From: Pseudomonadota bacterium
Lineage (GTDB): Bacteria; Pseudomonadota; Gammaproteobacteria; Pseudomonadales; Moraxellaceae
DNA: 41,848 nt
NCBI GenBank assembly: GCA_021804565.1
Contig: JAJZHK010000023.1
Span: 1-41,848, forward strand
Direction of reading: 5' to 3'
How positions within the stretch are numbered: the stretch's first letter is position 1; each line of letters starts with the position of its first letter. The notes beneath the pieces were generated by a model. It saw only the letters and a list, made by a program, of their open reading frames with translations, made no database searches and was not told the DNA's origin. The position numbers were made by a program, and so were the translations under genes. Positions 28,013 to 36,204 of this stretch are shown here, piece after piece.

Positions 28013-29178
28013 CCTATCTGCTGGCGCCTTTCTGGTGGCTCGGCTCACGCTTGCGTCGACAGCGCAGCGACAAGATCCTCATCCTCGACGTCGCCGGTCT
28101 CGGTGACGTGGTCTGCAGTACGGCGGTATCGCGGGCGCTGCGCGAGCGCTTTCCGGCGGCCCGTATCGACATCCTCGTCGACCCGCGCCACCAGGACCTG
28201 CTCGCCACCGACACCCACATCGACCGGGTGCTCGGCCTGCCCGACCGGCAGGGACGCGGCTGGCGTGGCCGCTGGCAGCTGGTCCGGCTGTTGCGCCCCT
28301 ATCCCATCCTGGTCTGCCTGTGCCCGAGCGCGGCGCTGCTGACCTCGATGTGCTGGGCAGCGGCGCCCCGGCGCCTGAGCGTTCTGCCCGATGTGCGTAA
28401 AACCAGCTACCTGCTGCTGCGCCCGCTGCTGAGCGCCAGCTGCGCGCATCGGCGCGGCTATCCCTATGTGCAGACCCAGCTGGACCTGCTGCAAGCCCTC
28501 GACGTGCACAGCCAGGACCGTCGCAAGAGCCTGCCGGTGGCGGCCGCGAGCCGTCAGGCGGCAGTGCTCTGGCTGGGACCGCAAACACGGCATATCGGAC
28601 TGATGATAGGCAGTGGTCTGGCCCTCAAGGCGCTGTCAGCGGCGACCCTGCGACGTCTGATCGAGCTCGCTGAGCAGGCCGGCGACTGTGAGCTCATCCT
28701 CCTCGGCGGACCTGCCGAACAGAGCCTGGCGACGCAGCTGCTGCAGGGGCTAGCGGCGACGGTGCCGGTCAAGAACGGCTGTGGCGTCTGGTCGCTGGGG
28801 CAGTTGCCGGGTTTGCTGGCCAGCCTGGACCTGCTCATCGGCGTCGACTCCGGCCTCCTGCACATGGCCGACGCCCTGGACCTGCCCCTGGTCTGCCTGA
28901 GCGGCCCGGCGGCCATCGAAGAACAGGGCCCGCAAGGCTCACGGGTACGCATCCTGCGCTCAGAGCTGGCCTGTGTGCCCTGCTCACGCCCCTTCGTCAC
29001 CCCCCGCCACTGTGCGCGGGGCGACCGCGCCTGTGTCCTCGACTGGAGCGCCGAGACGATCTGGCAAGCGGCCACGTCCCTGCTATTGCCAGCCCCAGCG
29101 CCGCGTATAAAAATGCTTCATGCCCTGGGTGAGCATGATGTAGGCCACCAGAATACCCGCCAGCCAGAAGAAGAATGA
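27994..29178 (+). CDS. Glycosyltransferase family 9 (heptosyltransferase-like), second copy
   Basis: This 394-residue protein has an unusual hydrophobic N-terminus, MAYILLTYLLAPFWWLGSRL, that may anchor it to the membrane, then the GT9 motif DVAGLGDVVCSTAVSRALRE. The donor site is GVDSGLLHMADALDLPLV. A Cys cluster, CVPCSRPFVTPRHC, resembles the WaaF-type CxPC...C region. Family similarity seems to end near residue 368; the last ~25 residues lie in the 96-base antisense overlap with mgtA and look like read-through tail. It is the last gene of the five-gene cluster. Confidence 0.88.
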   Translation: MAYILLTYLLAPFWWLGSRLRRQRSDKILILDVAGLGDVVCSTAVSRALRERFPAARIDILVDPRHQDLLATDTHIDRVLGLPDRQGRGWRGRWQLVRLLRPYPILVCLCPSAALLTSMCWAAAPRRLSVLPDVRKTSYLLLRPLLSASCAHRRGYPYVQTQLDLLQALDVHSQDRRKSLPVAAASRQAAVLWLGPQTRHIGLMIGSGLALKALSAATLRRLIELAEQAGDCELILLGGPAEQSLATQLLQGLAATVPVKNGCGVWSLGQLPGLLASLDLLIGVDSGLLHMADALDLPLVCLSGPAAIEEQGPQGSRVRILRSELACVPCSRPFVTPRHCARGDRACVLDWSAETIWQAATSLLLPAPAPRIKMLHALGEHDVGHQNTRQPEEE

Positions 29179-31848
29179 GGCGGGTACCGCCTGCATCTCG
29201 AACCAGTGCGCCAGCGGCGACATCGGGATGGCCACCCCCAAAGCCATGATCAGGAAGGTCATGATGAGCAGCGAAGGCGCCGCCCGGCTCTGCAGGAAAG
29301 GGATCTTCTGGGTGCGTATCATGTGCACCACCAGGGTCTGGGTCATCAGGCTCTCGATGAACCAGGCCGACTGGAACAAGGTCTGGTGCGCCGCCGAGTT
29401 GGCGCCGAAGACGAACCACATGACGGCGTAGGTGACGATGTCGAACACCGAGCTGGTCGGCCCGAAACAGATCATGAAACGACCGATGTCGGCAGGGTTC
29501 CAGCGCATCGGTGACTTGAGCAGGTCCGGATCGACATTGTCAAAGGGAATGGCGGTCTGCGACACGTCGTACATCAGATTGAGCACCAGCAGCTGCAGCG
29601 GCAGCATCGGCAAGAAAGGCAGAAAGGCGCTGGCCACCAGCACGCTGAAGACATTGCCGAAGTTGGAGCTGGCGGTCATCTTGATGTACTTGAGCATGTT
29701 GGCAAAGGTCTTGCGCCCTTCGATGACACCCTCCTCGAGGACCATCAGGCTCTTCTCGAGCAGGATGATATCGGCAGCCTCCTTGGCGATATCGACCGCC
29801 GTGTCCACCGAGATACCGATGTCGGCGGCGCGCAAGGCAGGCGCATCGTTGATGCCGTCCCCCATGAAGCCGACGACATGGCCTTCGTCACGCAGGACGC
29901 TGACGATGCGCTCCTTTTGATCGGGCGACAGCTTGGCGAAGACGGTGGTCTGCAGCGCCACCTGCTTGAGCTGCTCGTCGCTCATCGCCTCGACCTGGTG
30001 GCCGAGCAGCATGCCGGTGACGTCAAGACCGACCTCACGGCAGATCTTGGCGGTGACCAGATCGTTGTCGCCGGTGAGGATCTTGACCTGCACACCGTGC
30101 TCGGCCAGCGCCGACAGCGCCGGGGCGGTGGTCTCCTTGGGCGGATCGAGAAAGGCGATATAGCCTTCTAGCACCAGTTCGCTCTCATCGCTGACGCTAA
30201 AACCGGTGCGCGCCTCGCGAAAAGCCCGGGTGGCGACAGCGACCACCCGCAAACCTTCACGGTTGAGGTTCTCGGTCGCCTGACGGATACGGGCCAGGGC
30301 CTCGCCTTCCAGCGCGACCACCTGTTCGCCGTCGCGCAGATGGCTGGACACCGAGATCATCTCCTCGACGGCGCCTTTGCAGATGAGCAGGGGGCCTTCT
30401 TCACTGGCCACCACCACCGACATGCGCCGGCGGTTGAAGTCGAAGGGGATCTCGTCGACCTTGTGGTAGCGGGCGGTCAAGCCGCTGTCGCGGCTGAGGT
30501 CGGCGTGTTCGAGCACGGCGACATCGAGCAGGTTCTTCAGGCCGGTCTGGTAGTAGCTGTTCAGATAGGCCAGCTCCAGCACCCGCTGCGACTTCTCGCC
30601 GGCGACATTGCCGTGCCGCTCGAGGAAGATCTTGTCCTGGGTCAGCGTGCCGGTCTTGTCGGTGCAGAGGATGTTCATGGCGCCAAAGTTCTGGATGGCG
30701 TCGAGACGCTTGACGATGACCTTCTTGCGTGACAAAAAGACCGCCCCCTTGGCCAGCGTCGAGGTGACGATCATCGGCAGCATCTCCGGGGTCAGACCGA
30801 CCGCGATGGAGAGCGCGAAGAGGGCGGCTTCCAGCCAGTCATGCTTGGTCAGACCGTTGATCACCAGGACGATGGGCGTCATCACCACCATGAAGCGTAT
30901 GAGCAGCCAGCTCACCCGGTTGACCCCCTTCTGGAAGGCGGTCAGGGCTCGATCCTGGGTCATCACATGCTCGGCCAGGGAGCCGAAGTAGGTACGCCCG
31001 CCGGTGCCTATGACGAGGGCGGTGGCGGTACCGGAGACGATGTTGGTACCCATGAAGCAGAGGGTGTCGAGTTCCAGCGGATTGCTTTCGTCAGGCTTGT
31101 GCGAGCGCGGGTGTTTTTCCACCGGGATGGACTCCCCGGTCAGCGCCGCCTGACTGACGAAGAGATCCTTGGCGCTGAGCACGCGCACGTCGGCCGGCAC
31201 CATATCCCCGGCCGACAGGCGGATCAGGTCACCGCAGACCAGATCGCGCATGGGGCGCTCTTCCCAGCTCGGTTCGCGCGGGTGCAAAGTGACACCGAAG
31301 TACTTGCGCGCCGTGTCCTCGACCTCACGCGCCGGATCGCGGCGCAGGACGGTCGCCGTGTTGCTGACCATCGCCTTGAGTCCGTCAGCGGCACGGTTGG
31401 AGCGCCCTTCCTGAAAAAAGCGCATGAAGGTCGCCAGCACGACCATGGTCGAGATGACGATGGTGCCGGTAGGATCGCCGGTGTACCAGGACACCAGGGC
31501 CAGCAAGGACAGCAGCAGGCTGAACGGGTTGCGGTAGCAGATCCACAGATGCACCCACCAGGGCATGGGCTTTTCGTGCTGCACCTCGTTGCTGCCGTCG
31601 TGCTCGCGCACCCAGGCCGCCTGACCGTCGCTCAAACCTTCCGAAGAACTCTTGTAGAGCCGGTACAGATCCTCCGCTTCGCTGAAGGCCGCCTGACGCA
31701 GACGCGCCGCCATGTCCTGGGGCACTTGCGTGGTGCTGCTCTGTTCGGTGAGCGTATCGAGGATGGGGGCACGCTGAAACAGGCTCTCCGGGGTGCCCCG
31801 GCCCAACCAGCGCAAAAGACGATAGCTAAAAAGTTCCGACAACTGCAT
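29083..31848 (-). CDS. mgtA: Magnesium-transporting P-type ATPase (P3B)
   Basis: This 921-residue inner-membrane pump imports Mg2+ under limitation. Actuator motif: QAALTGESIPVEK. Phosphorylation site: CTDKTGTLTQDK. Hinge: GDGINDAPALRAADIGISVD. Ten hydrophobic spans are in the expected places, including the SIAVGLTPEMLPMIVT helix typical of the MgtA/MgtB group. ATG 31848 is preferred, with GGGAG nine bases upstream; an in-frame GTG at 31869 lacks a site. The leader upstream is rich in hairpins, and the gene's 3' end overlaps the convergent GT9 gene by 96 bases. No PhoPQ or mgtC lies next to it in this window. Confidence 0.96.
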   Translation of the reverse strand: MQLSELFSYRLLRWLGRGTPESLFQRAPILDTLTEQSSTTQVPQDMAARLRQAAFSEAEDLYRLYKSSSEGLSDGQAAWVREHDGSNEVQHEKPMPWWVHLWICYRNPFSLLLSLLALVSWYTGDPTGTIVISTMVVLATFMRFFQEGRSNRAADGLKAMVSNTATVLRRDPAREVEDTARKYFGVTLHPREPSWEERPMRDLVCGDLIRLSAGDMVPADVRVLSAKDLFVSQAALTGESIPVEKHPRSHKPDESNPLELDTLCFMGTNIVSGTATALVIGTGGRTYFGSLAEHVMTQDRALTAFQKGVNRVSWLLIRFMVVMTPIVLVINGLTKHDWLEAALFALSIAVGLTPEMLPMIVTSTLAKGAVFLSRKKVIVKRLDAIQNFGAMNILCTDKTGTLTQDKIFLERHGNVAGEKSQRVLELAYLNSYYQTGLKNLLDVAVLEHADLSRDSGLTARYHKVDEIPFDFNRRRMSVVVASEEGPLLICKGAVEEMISVSSHLRDGEQVVALEGEALARIRQATENLNREGLRVVAVATRAFREARTGFSVSDESELVLEGYIAFLDPPKETTAPALSALAEHGVQVKILTGDNDLVTAKICREVGLDVTGMLLGHQVEAMSDEQLKQVALQTTVFAKLSPDQKERIVSVLRDEGHVVGFMGDGINDAPALRAADIGISVDTAVDIAKEAADIILLEKSLMVLEEGVIEGRKTFANMLKYIKMTASSNFGNVFSVLVASAFLPFLPMLPLQLLVLNLMYDVSQTAIPFDNVDPDLLKSPMRWNPADIGRFMICFGPTSSVFDIVTYAVMWFVFGANSAAHQTLFQSAWFIESLMTQTLVVHMIRTQKIPFLQSRAAPSLLIMTFLIMALGVAIPMSPLAHWFEMQAVPASFFFWLAGILVAYIMLTQGMKHFYTRRWGWQ

Positions 31849-31982
31849 ACCTGTACTCCCAGGGATCACCCCATCACGGTGGCTCGACCACCCAGGCTGC
31901 AGCTTTGCGATCAGGCAGCGACGTCAGCGACCTGACGTGTAGCGACCCTGCAGCCCCATTCATCGCACGGATCGGGCTGCAG
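31849..31982 (-). promoter_or_regulatory. Structured 5' leader of mgtA (candidate regulatory RNA)
   Basis: Three perfect inverted repeats lie in the 134 bases before the mgtA ATG. In transcript order they are a 9-bp stem with a 17-base loop (31948-31982, CTGCAGCCC/GGGCTGCAG), a 7-bp stem with a 4-base loop (31921-31938, ACGTCAG/CTGACGT) and a 5-bp stem (31878-31892, GGTGG/CCACC). Further upstream a dyad ATGACG-N15-CGTCAT (32072-32098) could bind a regulator. mgtA leaders in enterobacteria are Mg2+-sensing, but I do not recognise this one as a known riboswitch class. Confidence 0.5.
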
Positions 31983-32160
31983 CGGACATATCGCGCAGGA
32001 CACCCCGACCCTCACACCCAGCGGCGCGCTCGGCTTAAGTCACTGTCCACGGATATGATCCCCCATTCATCATGACGATCTCATGATAGCACCGTCATCT
32101 TCTTGAAAAAAAGCCTCCATGCTGAGGATCTTGCGATCGATTTTGCAGACCGTAGATGAG

Positions 32161-32196
32161 CTTTAAAATGCTCTGCGCCGGTGCAGGGACCGGCGC
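32161..32196 (-). terminator. Rho-independent terminator after the acetoacetate-decarboxylase-like gene
   Basis: A perfect 8-bp stem, GCGCCGGT/ACCGGCGC, with a 6-base loop (32175-32196) is followed on the minus strand by AGAGCATTTTAAAG. It starts 12 bases after the stop codon. Confidence 0.7.
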
Positions 32197-32207
32197 CCGA
32201 ACACGCC

Positions 32208-33035
32208 TCAGTTGTCGACCAGATTGCGCGGAGCAAAGAGCACCAACTCTTGCCGCGGACAATACTGGTAAAGCAGGGGACGCTGCCCAAGATCGAGCCC
32301 CAGCAGCGTATCCGCGATGGGATGACCGGCGTTCAGGGTCAGGCTGGCCGCCCGAGAGCGCAGCGTCTGCGCGAAGGCGAGTGGGTTCACCAGGATATTG
32401 GCGCACATGGGCAGACCATTTTTCAGCGAATAGGTCTTGTATCGCATCGGCGCCTGGGCCTTCAGCGCAGCCAAATGCTCCCCCTGCAGGCTGAGGATGG
32501 GGCGCCCATCTAAGGCCAGGTCACAGCGCACACCCGCTGCATCGCGCCTGAAATCGATATCAGCGACAAACTTCGGATAGCCATAAAGCTCGACCCCACC
32601 CCAGCGCGCGATCTCGGTGGTGACCGGCAGCTGCCAGACATAACTCTCGAAGCACCCCTGGGCCCAACGGCGCAGCACGCCTAAGCCTGGCACGCTGCGC
32701 TGGGCGAAGGTGATCGGAAAAGAAATGCTGAACTCATGGTAAGGATCGATGTCGCTATCGCGATACTGGAAGGCATTCAAGGCCACCAGAGCGCGACCTG
32801 GCATGATTTCCAAAGGGTGCATGGCCGGATGCGGCAAGAGCTCCCTGACACGCCGTGTCGAGGCGCTCAAAAGCAGCGCATAGCTGCTGCTGTCGTAATA
32901 GAACACCGGCAGTTTGCCGTTACGGGAAAACGTCGGCATAGGAAAGTCGGTTTGTACCAAGCCTTGGAAAAATGCCGACAACTCACGCCGGTCTGTCACC
33001 AAAGATGCTGTCTTTTTTACGTTCTTGGCGGTCAT
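32208..33035 (-). CDS. Acetoacetate-decarboxylase-family protein
   Basis: This 275-residue protein has the family's Schiff-base lysine region as WGGVELYGYPKFVADI (E-x-x-G-x-P-K), with a substrate-pocket start at RALVALNAFQYRDSDIDPYH. True acetoacetate decarboxylases release CO2 from acetoacetate, but most family members act on other acids and no sequence feature here fixes the substrate. There is no signal peptide. ATG 33035 is used; an upstream in-frame TTG at 33041 is unlikely and the ribosome binding site is weak. It lies 58 bases after the FAD oxidoreductase gene, same strand, so they are probably one transcript ending at the 32161 terminator. Confidence 0.8.
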   Translation of the reverse strand: MTAKNVKKTASLVTDRRELSAFFQGLVQTDFPMPTFSRNGKLPVFYYDSSSYALLLSASTRRVRELLPHPAMHPLEIMPGRALVALNAFQYRDSDIDPYHEFSISFPITFAQRSVPGLGVLRRWAQGCFESYVWQLPVTTEIARWGGVELYGYPKFVADIDFRRDAAGVRCDLALDGRPILSLQGEHLAALKAQAPMRYKTYSLKNGLPMCANILVNPLAFAQTLRSRAASLTLNAGHPIADTLLGLDLGQRPLLYQYCPRQELVLFAPRNLVDN

Positions 33036-33093
33036 ACTCAAGCTCAGTTTGTGATGCCTGCACCCGCAGGCGGTAGGGATGTGACATCAAGGC

Positions 33094-34971
33094 TCAGAGG
33101 AAGACCGAGCGCGTCTTGGCGAGCCCGTCGATGAGCAGGCTCGGCGTCCCCGAAGGCAGGATCGTGATGCGATAGCGTGACAAACCGGCCTTATCGAGGA
33201 TGAGATTGACCGCCCACTTGGCGGTCACATTGGTTTTTTCCATGAACACCGCCGGATGCGGTACGAAGGCGTTGTCACCGATGATGTAAAAGTTGTCGAT
33301 GGGCGATTGAACCGCTGGGCGATTGCTCTCACTGCCGACATGGTAGGCGTTGTAATTGTGCCAGCGATTGACATAGGCACTGACCGGCGGAGGCAATTGC
33401 GGCATCACCGTCTTCAGTTCGGCGTAGCACAGATCAGCGATGGCCGCTGTGCTCAAACCTTCGACCAGCTGCGTCTTGGCGATCTGGGTCTCAATCACCG
33501 TCACCTGACGATCGAGAAACTCGTTCGACCAGATAAATCGCTGATCCTCACCAGCGAGCACCTCGACCGCGCGGTTGATGGTGATGCCCAGATGACGAAA
33601 GCCGGTGGCAAAAAAGCAGATAGCCGGGCGCCCGGCCTCGTCCTGTACGGTACGTTCCCAGGGCCCACGGGTATCAAACCAGAGGTTGCAGACAAAGACC
33701 GCCTTGGCCTCGATCTTGTCGATGCGGCGAAAATAGTCACGGTCACCGAGAACGCCGCGATTCGCGGCCACCAGGCTCTTGAGCCCTGGCCCGTCAAGGG
33801 CACAGATGACAGCGTCGGCCACAAAGCGGCGCTCCTCCCTTTCCTCGGCACCGATACCACGCAGCATATCGGCGCCGGCCCCACAATAAGGGCATTCGCC
33901 ACCGACTTCCATGCCCGCGAAGATCAATCCCCCACAGATCGAGCAGCGCTGTAAGGCCTGCGGAGGGAGCGCCGAGGCCGTCGCTCCGAGCATCTTGCCG
34001 TCACGCATCAAAAGGCCGGTGACTTCGGTCTGGTAGTGGATCTGTCCACCGTGCGAGCTGATGAAATTGACCATGGGCTCGATGAAGGTTTCCGCCACAG
34101 GCGTCTTGTAGAGATTGACGCGCAGATCGCGGGTCGAGCCCGCCACCAGTTGTATCAGATTGGCCAAGGTCAGCGCCGAGGCCTTGTCGACATTATCGAA
34201 GTAGGCCATCTCGAGCAGACTATCGCAGATTTTGTGCACCAGCGACGATGACAGCCCCAGCCGACGGCCGTACTCCTCGAAGCTCATACTGTCCATGTAT
34301 TCGCGCTGGCGAGCGTCAGCGTAGTCGAAAGTGGCCAGCCGACTGAACAGCTCAACAGCCTGTAGCCTATCCTTGGCCGGCAGGTGCTTGAGGCCTGCCA
34401 GCTCATGCAGCAGTTGCAGATCGTCGTAGGGCGGCAGCCACTGTGTATTGGGCAGGTGGCTGACGGTGCCGTCACGATCACGGAAGTGGTAGATAGAGAG
34501 GTCCTTGGGCATGTCCATCAAGGGCCAGCGGTAACGCCCGAAAAACTCACGCAGATTGTTGTAAAAGCCCCATACCGCGTGGACACCGTGTTCGCGCACA
34601 TAACCAGGAAAGGCCGGATTGCTCTTGTAGATGTCATCGGCCGGGCCAAACTGGCGATCGCGCCAGGATTTGAGTTTGCCGCCAGGCGATCCTGACTTCT
34701 CCAAAATGCAGACCTGAAAGCCGCGCGCTGCCAGTTCGACGCCCGCCTGCAAGCCCGACAGTCCGCCGCCGATGATCAGCACCTTGCCGCCATGAGGAGG
34801 CAGGATGACCTGGTTCTGTGGGACCTTGGGATAAGGACGGGTCAGCAAACCCCGCCTTTGCGCCACCGGCACTGCCAAAGCTGCGGCGGCCGCCACACCC
34901 GCGGCAGCGACCCCCACGGTGGTAAAGAACTGCCTACGGCTGACACCGCTTTTTTCATCTTCATCACGCAT
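33094..34971 (-). CDS. Tat-exported FAD-dependent oxidoreductase with inserted four-Cys knuckle
   Basis: This 625-residue protein from ATG 34971 has AAGGAG seven bases ahead. A twin-arginine signal is visible (SRRQFF at residues ~11-16, followed by an Ala/Val-rich segment), so it is likely exported folded with its FAD. The dinucleotide fold is GGGLSGLQAGVELAARGF (~68-85) with LEKSGSPGGKLKSW, as in the phytoene-desaturase/amine-oxidase superfamily. Between residues ~343 and 363 an insert CSICG...CPYCG looks like a zinc ribbon or rubredoxin-type metal site, unusual in this superfamily and possibly an electron entry point. Substrate unknown; hydrophobic or carotenoid-like substrates are typical relatives. 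Partner of the decarboxylase-like gene downstream. Confidence 0.85.
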   Translation of the reverse strand: MRDEDEKSGVSRRQFFTTVGVAAAGVAAAAALAVPVAQRRGLLTRPYPKVPQNQVILPPHGGKVLIIGGGLSGLQAGVELAARGFQVCILEKSGSPGGKLKSWRDRQFGPADDIYKSNPAFPGYVREHGVHAVWGFYNNLREFFGRYRWPLMDMPKDLSIYHFRDRDGTVSHLPNTQWLPPYDDLQLLHELAGLKHLPAKDRLQAVELFSRLATFDYADARQREYMDSMSFEEYGRRLGLSSSLVHKICDSLLEMAYFDNVDKASALTLANLIQLVAGSTRDLRVNLYKTPVAETFIEPMVNFISSHGGQIHYQTEVTGLLMRDGKMLGATASALPPQALQRCSICGGLIFAGMEVGGECPYCGAGADMLRGIGAEEREERRFVADAVICALDGPGLKSLVAANRGVLGDRDYFRRIDKIEAKAVFVCNLWFDTRGPWERTVQDEAGRPAICFFATGFRHLGITINRAVEVLAGEDQRFIWSNEFLDRQVTVIETQIAKTQLVEGLSTAAIADLCYAELKTVMPQLPPPVSAYVNRWHNYNAYHVGSESNRPAVQSPIDNFYIIGDNAFVPHPAVFMEKTNVTAKWAVNLILDKAGLSRYRITILPSGTPSLLIDGLAKTRSVFL

Positions 34972-35303
34972 GACACGCTCCTTGAGACCGCCACCATCTT
35001 TCATTCAACTCCAATGCATACATCAAATAATGAAACATTGAAATGAGTCAATAGTGAGTTGCGGCCGCGTCGCGCGGAGCCCGTCCGTGCTTGATCCCGA
35101 GGGCCCAAGCGCGCCTCTTCCCCAGCGGGGGGCAGCGATATTATGTCCTTTATTCAATGACTTGCCCGATAGTCATCGGTATTTTCAGACAAGCCGATGG
35201 CACAAAGTGACAGATCGATGCGGTACTTGATCCAGATCAAATCAAGAGCTCCTTCTTTGGGCCCTATTATTACATCGAACAATGTCTCATTAATGGAGTA
35301 TAT
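34972..35303. other. Divergent regulatory region between the FAD oxidoreductase and the 35304 gene
   Basis: There is no gene. Besides the FNR box (listed separately), the region has a TTGACT -35-like element on the minus strand (35046-35051) towards the FAD gene, and a dyad CATCGG-N14-CCGATG (35174-35199), an arm spacing of two helical turns that suits a dimeric regulator such as the nearby MerR or TetR protein. Confidence 0.45.
35227..35270 (+). promoter_or_regulatory. FNR/ANR-dependent promoter
   Basis: A perfect FNR box TTGATCCAGATCAA (35227-35240, TTGAT-N4-ATCAA) is followed by a -10 hexamer TATTAT (35265-35270). The box centre would be about 41-44 bases before the start site, the class II activation position. 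The ATG of the next gene is 34 bases further on, with GGAG in front. Anaerobic induction is predicted. Confidence 0.8.
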
Positions 35304-36089
35304 ATGACACGCACATCAGCATCTCTGGCCACACCGGCAGAACCGGGCAGCATCTCATTCCTAGGCCCCATCTTCGGCGCCCATATCGAGCGTCTTGGCC
35401 TCTGGCGCGTTATCCTCGGGGGCGGTTCGATGTATCTCTACATCCCCTTCATGATCTTCGTGCACACCAGTTTCACCCTCCTCATCTATCAGCTTCTGCT
35501 ACGTCCATTTCTGCAGACACCACGGGTGCGCTGGCGCGACCATGTCATCATCGATCGCCAGCGCATCGCCGGCCTGACCTGGTTTGACAAGTTCAATTGC
35601 ATGTTCTGTGGTTACGCCAATGGGGTGTGCACGATGATGAACAAAGAGCTGGATCACATCGCCCGTACGAGCCCGGCTGTGCGCCCCTGGACCTGGCCCC
35701 TGCTCTTGCCTGGCCTGGTCGCTCTGTTGCTGCTCTCTCTGCTCGGGGAGATCCCGCTGCAACCCATCTTCAATCTGCTCATCTCTCGCCCTCTCGGCAT
35801 GCGCCGCTATTCGATCAAGCAGGCGCAAAACACCCTACGTCAGCATGCCTACGGACAGACGCTGCCCATGGCTTTACGCCTGCCCTTGTGGGTGGCCAAA
35901 AATCATGCTCTACGCTTCGCCATGGCTCTTGAACAGATCGAAAGCTCCTGGTGCCCCCTGCGCCACTTCGAAAGGCACCAGGGCGTCGTCTATCCTGAGC
36001 ACCATCGTCACTTTTTTGGGCCCGAGCAGGTGCGCAAGATGTACGACATCCTCCGCACACGGGGAACCGTCTCGACCCGGACTGAATGA
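35304..36089 (+). CDS. Unknown membrane protein with CxxCxYANG and WCPxxH motifs
   Basis: This 261-residue protein has two hydrophobic regions: residues ~45-72 (MYLYIPFMIFVHTSFTLLIY) and ~130-150 (LLLPGLVALLLLSLL). Between them lies DHVIIDRQRIAGLTWFDKFN followed by CMFCGYANGVC; near the C-terminus is IESSWCPLRHFE. The CxxCxYANG ... WCPxxH combination recurs, as I recall, in small uncharacterised bacterial proteins and looks like a Cys3/His metal site. Function unknown. The FNR-type promoter and the divergent FAD oxidoreductase suggest an anaerobic redox role. A strong GGAG precedes the ATG and a 12-bp hairpin follows the stop, so it is monocistronic. Confidence 0.8.
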   Translation: MTRTSASLATPAEPGSISFLGPIFGAHIERLGLWRVILGGGSMYLYIPFMIFVHTSFTLLIYQLLLRPFLQTPRVRWRDHVIIDRQRIAGLTWFDKFNCMFCGYANGVCTMMNKELDHIARTSPAVRPWTWPLLLPGLVALLLLSLLGEIPLQPIFNLLISRPLGMRRYSIKQAQNTLRQHAYGQTLPMALRLPLWVAKNHALRFAMALEQIESSWCPLRHFERHQGVVYPEHHRHFFGPEQVRKMYDILRTRGTVSTRTE

Positions 36090-36100
36090 TCCATGAGCGC

Positions 36101-36127
36101 CATAAAGCCGCTGCGAGCGGCTTTATG
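36101..36127. terminator. Perfect 12-bp hairpin, probable terminator
   Basis: CATAAAGCCGCT-GCG-AGCGGCTTTATG is a perfect inverted repeat with a 3-base loop, 11 bases after the stop of the 35304 gene. The A/T-rich outer ends give it the look of a two-way terminator with a short U-tract. Confidence 0.7.
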
Positions 36128-36204
36128 AGTCTGGCCGCAGCGTGCTATGCTTGCGCCGACCTTAGCAGCATGAGGTCAGCAGGCACCGAACGCACCAAGC
36201 CAGG

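Noticed and set aside
22000-29000. Frequent CTGCAGC/GCTGCAG repeats
   Set aside because: They follow Leu-Gln codon usage (CTG CAG) inside genes and are not a separate repeat family.
31849-32098. M-box (ykoK) Mg2+ riboswitch before mgtA
   Set aside because: The hairpins are present, but I could not find the conserved M-box core sequences.
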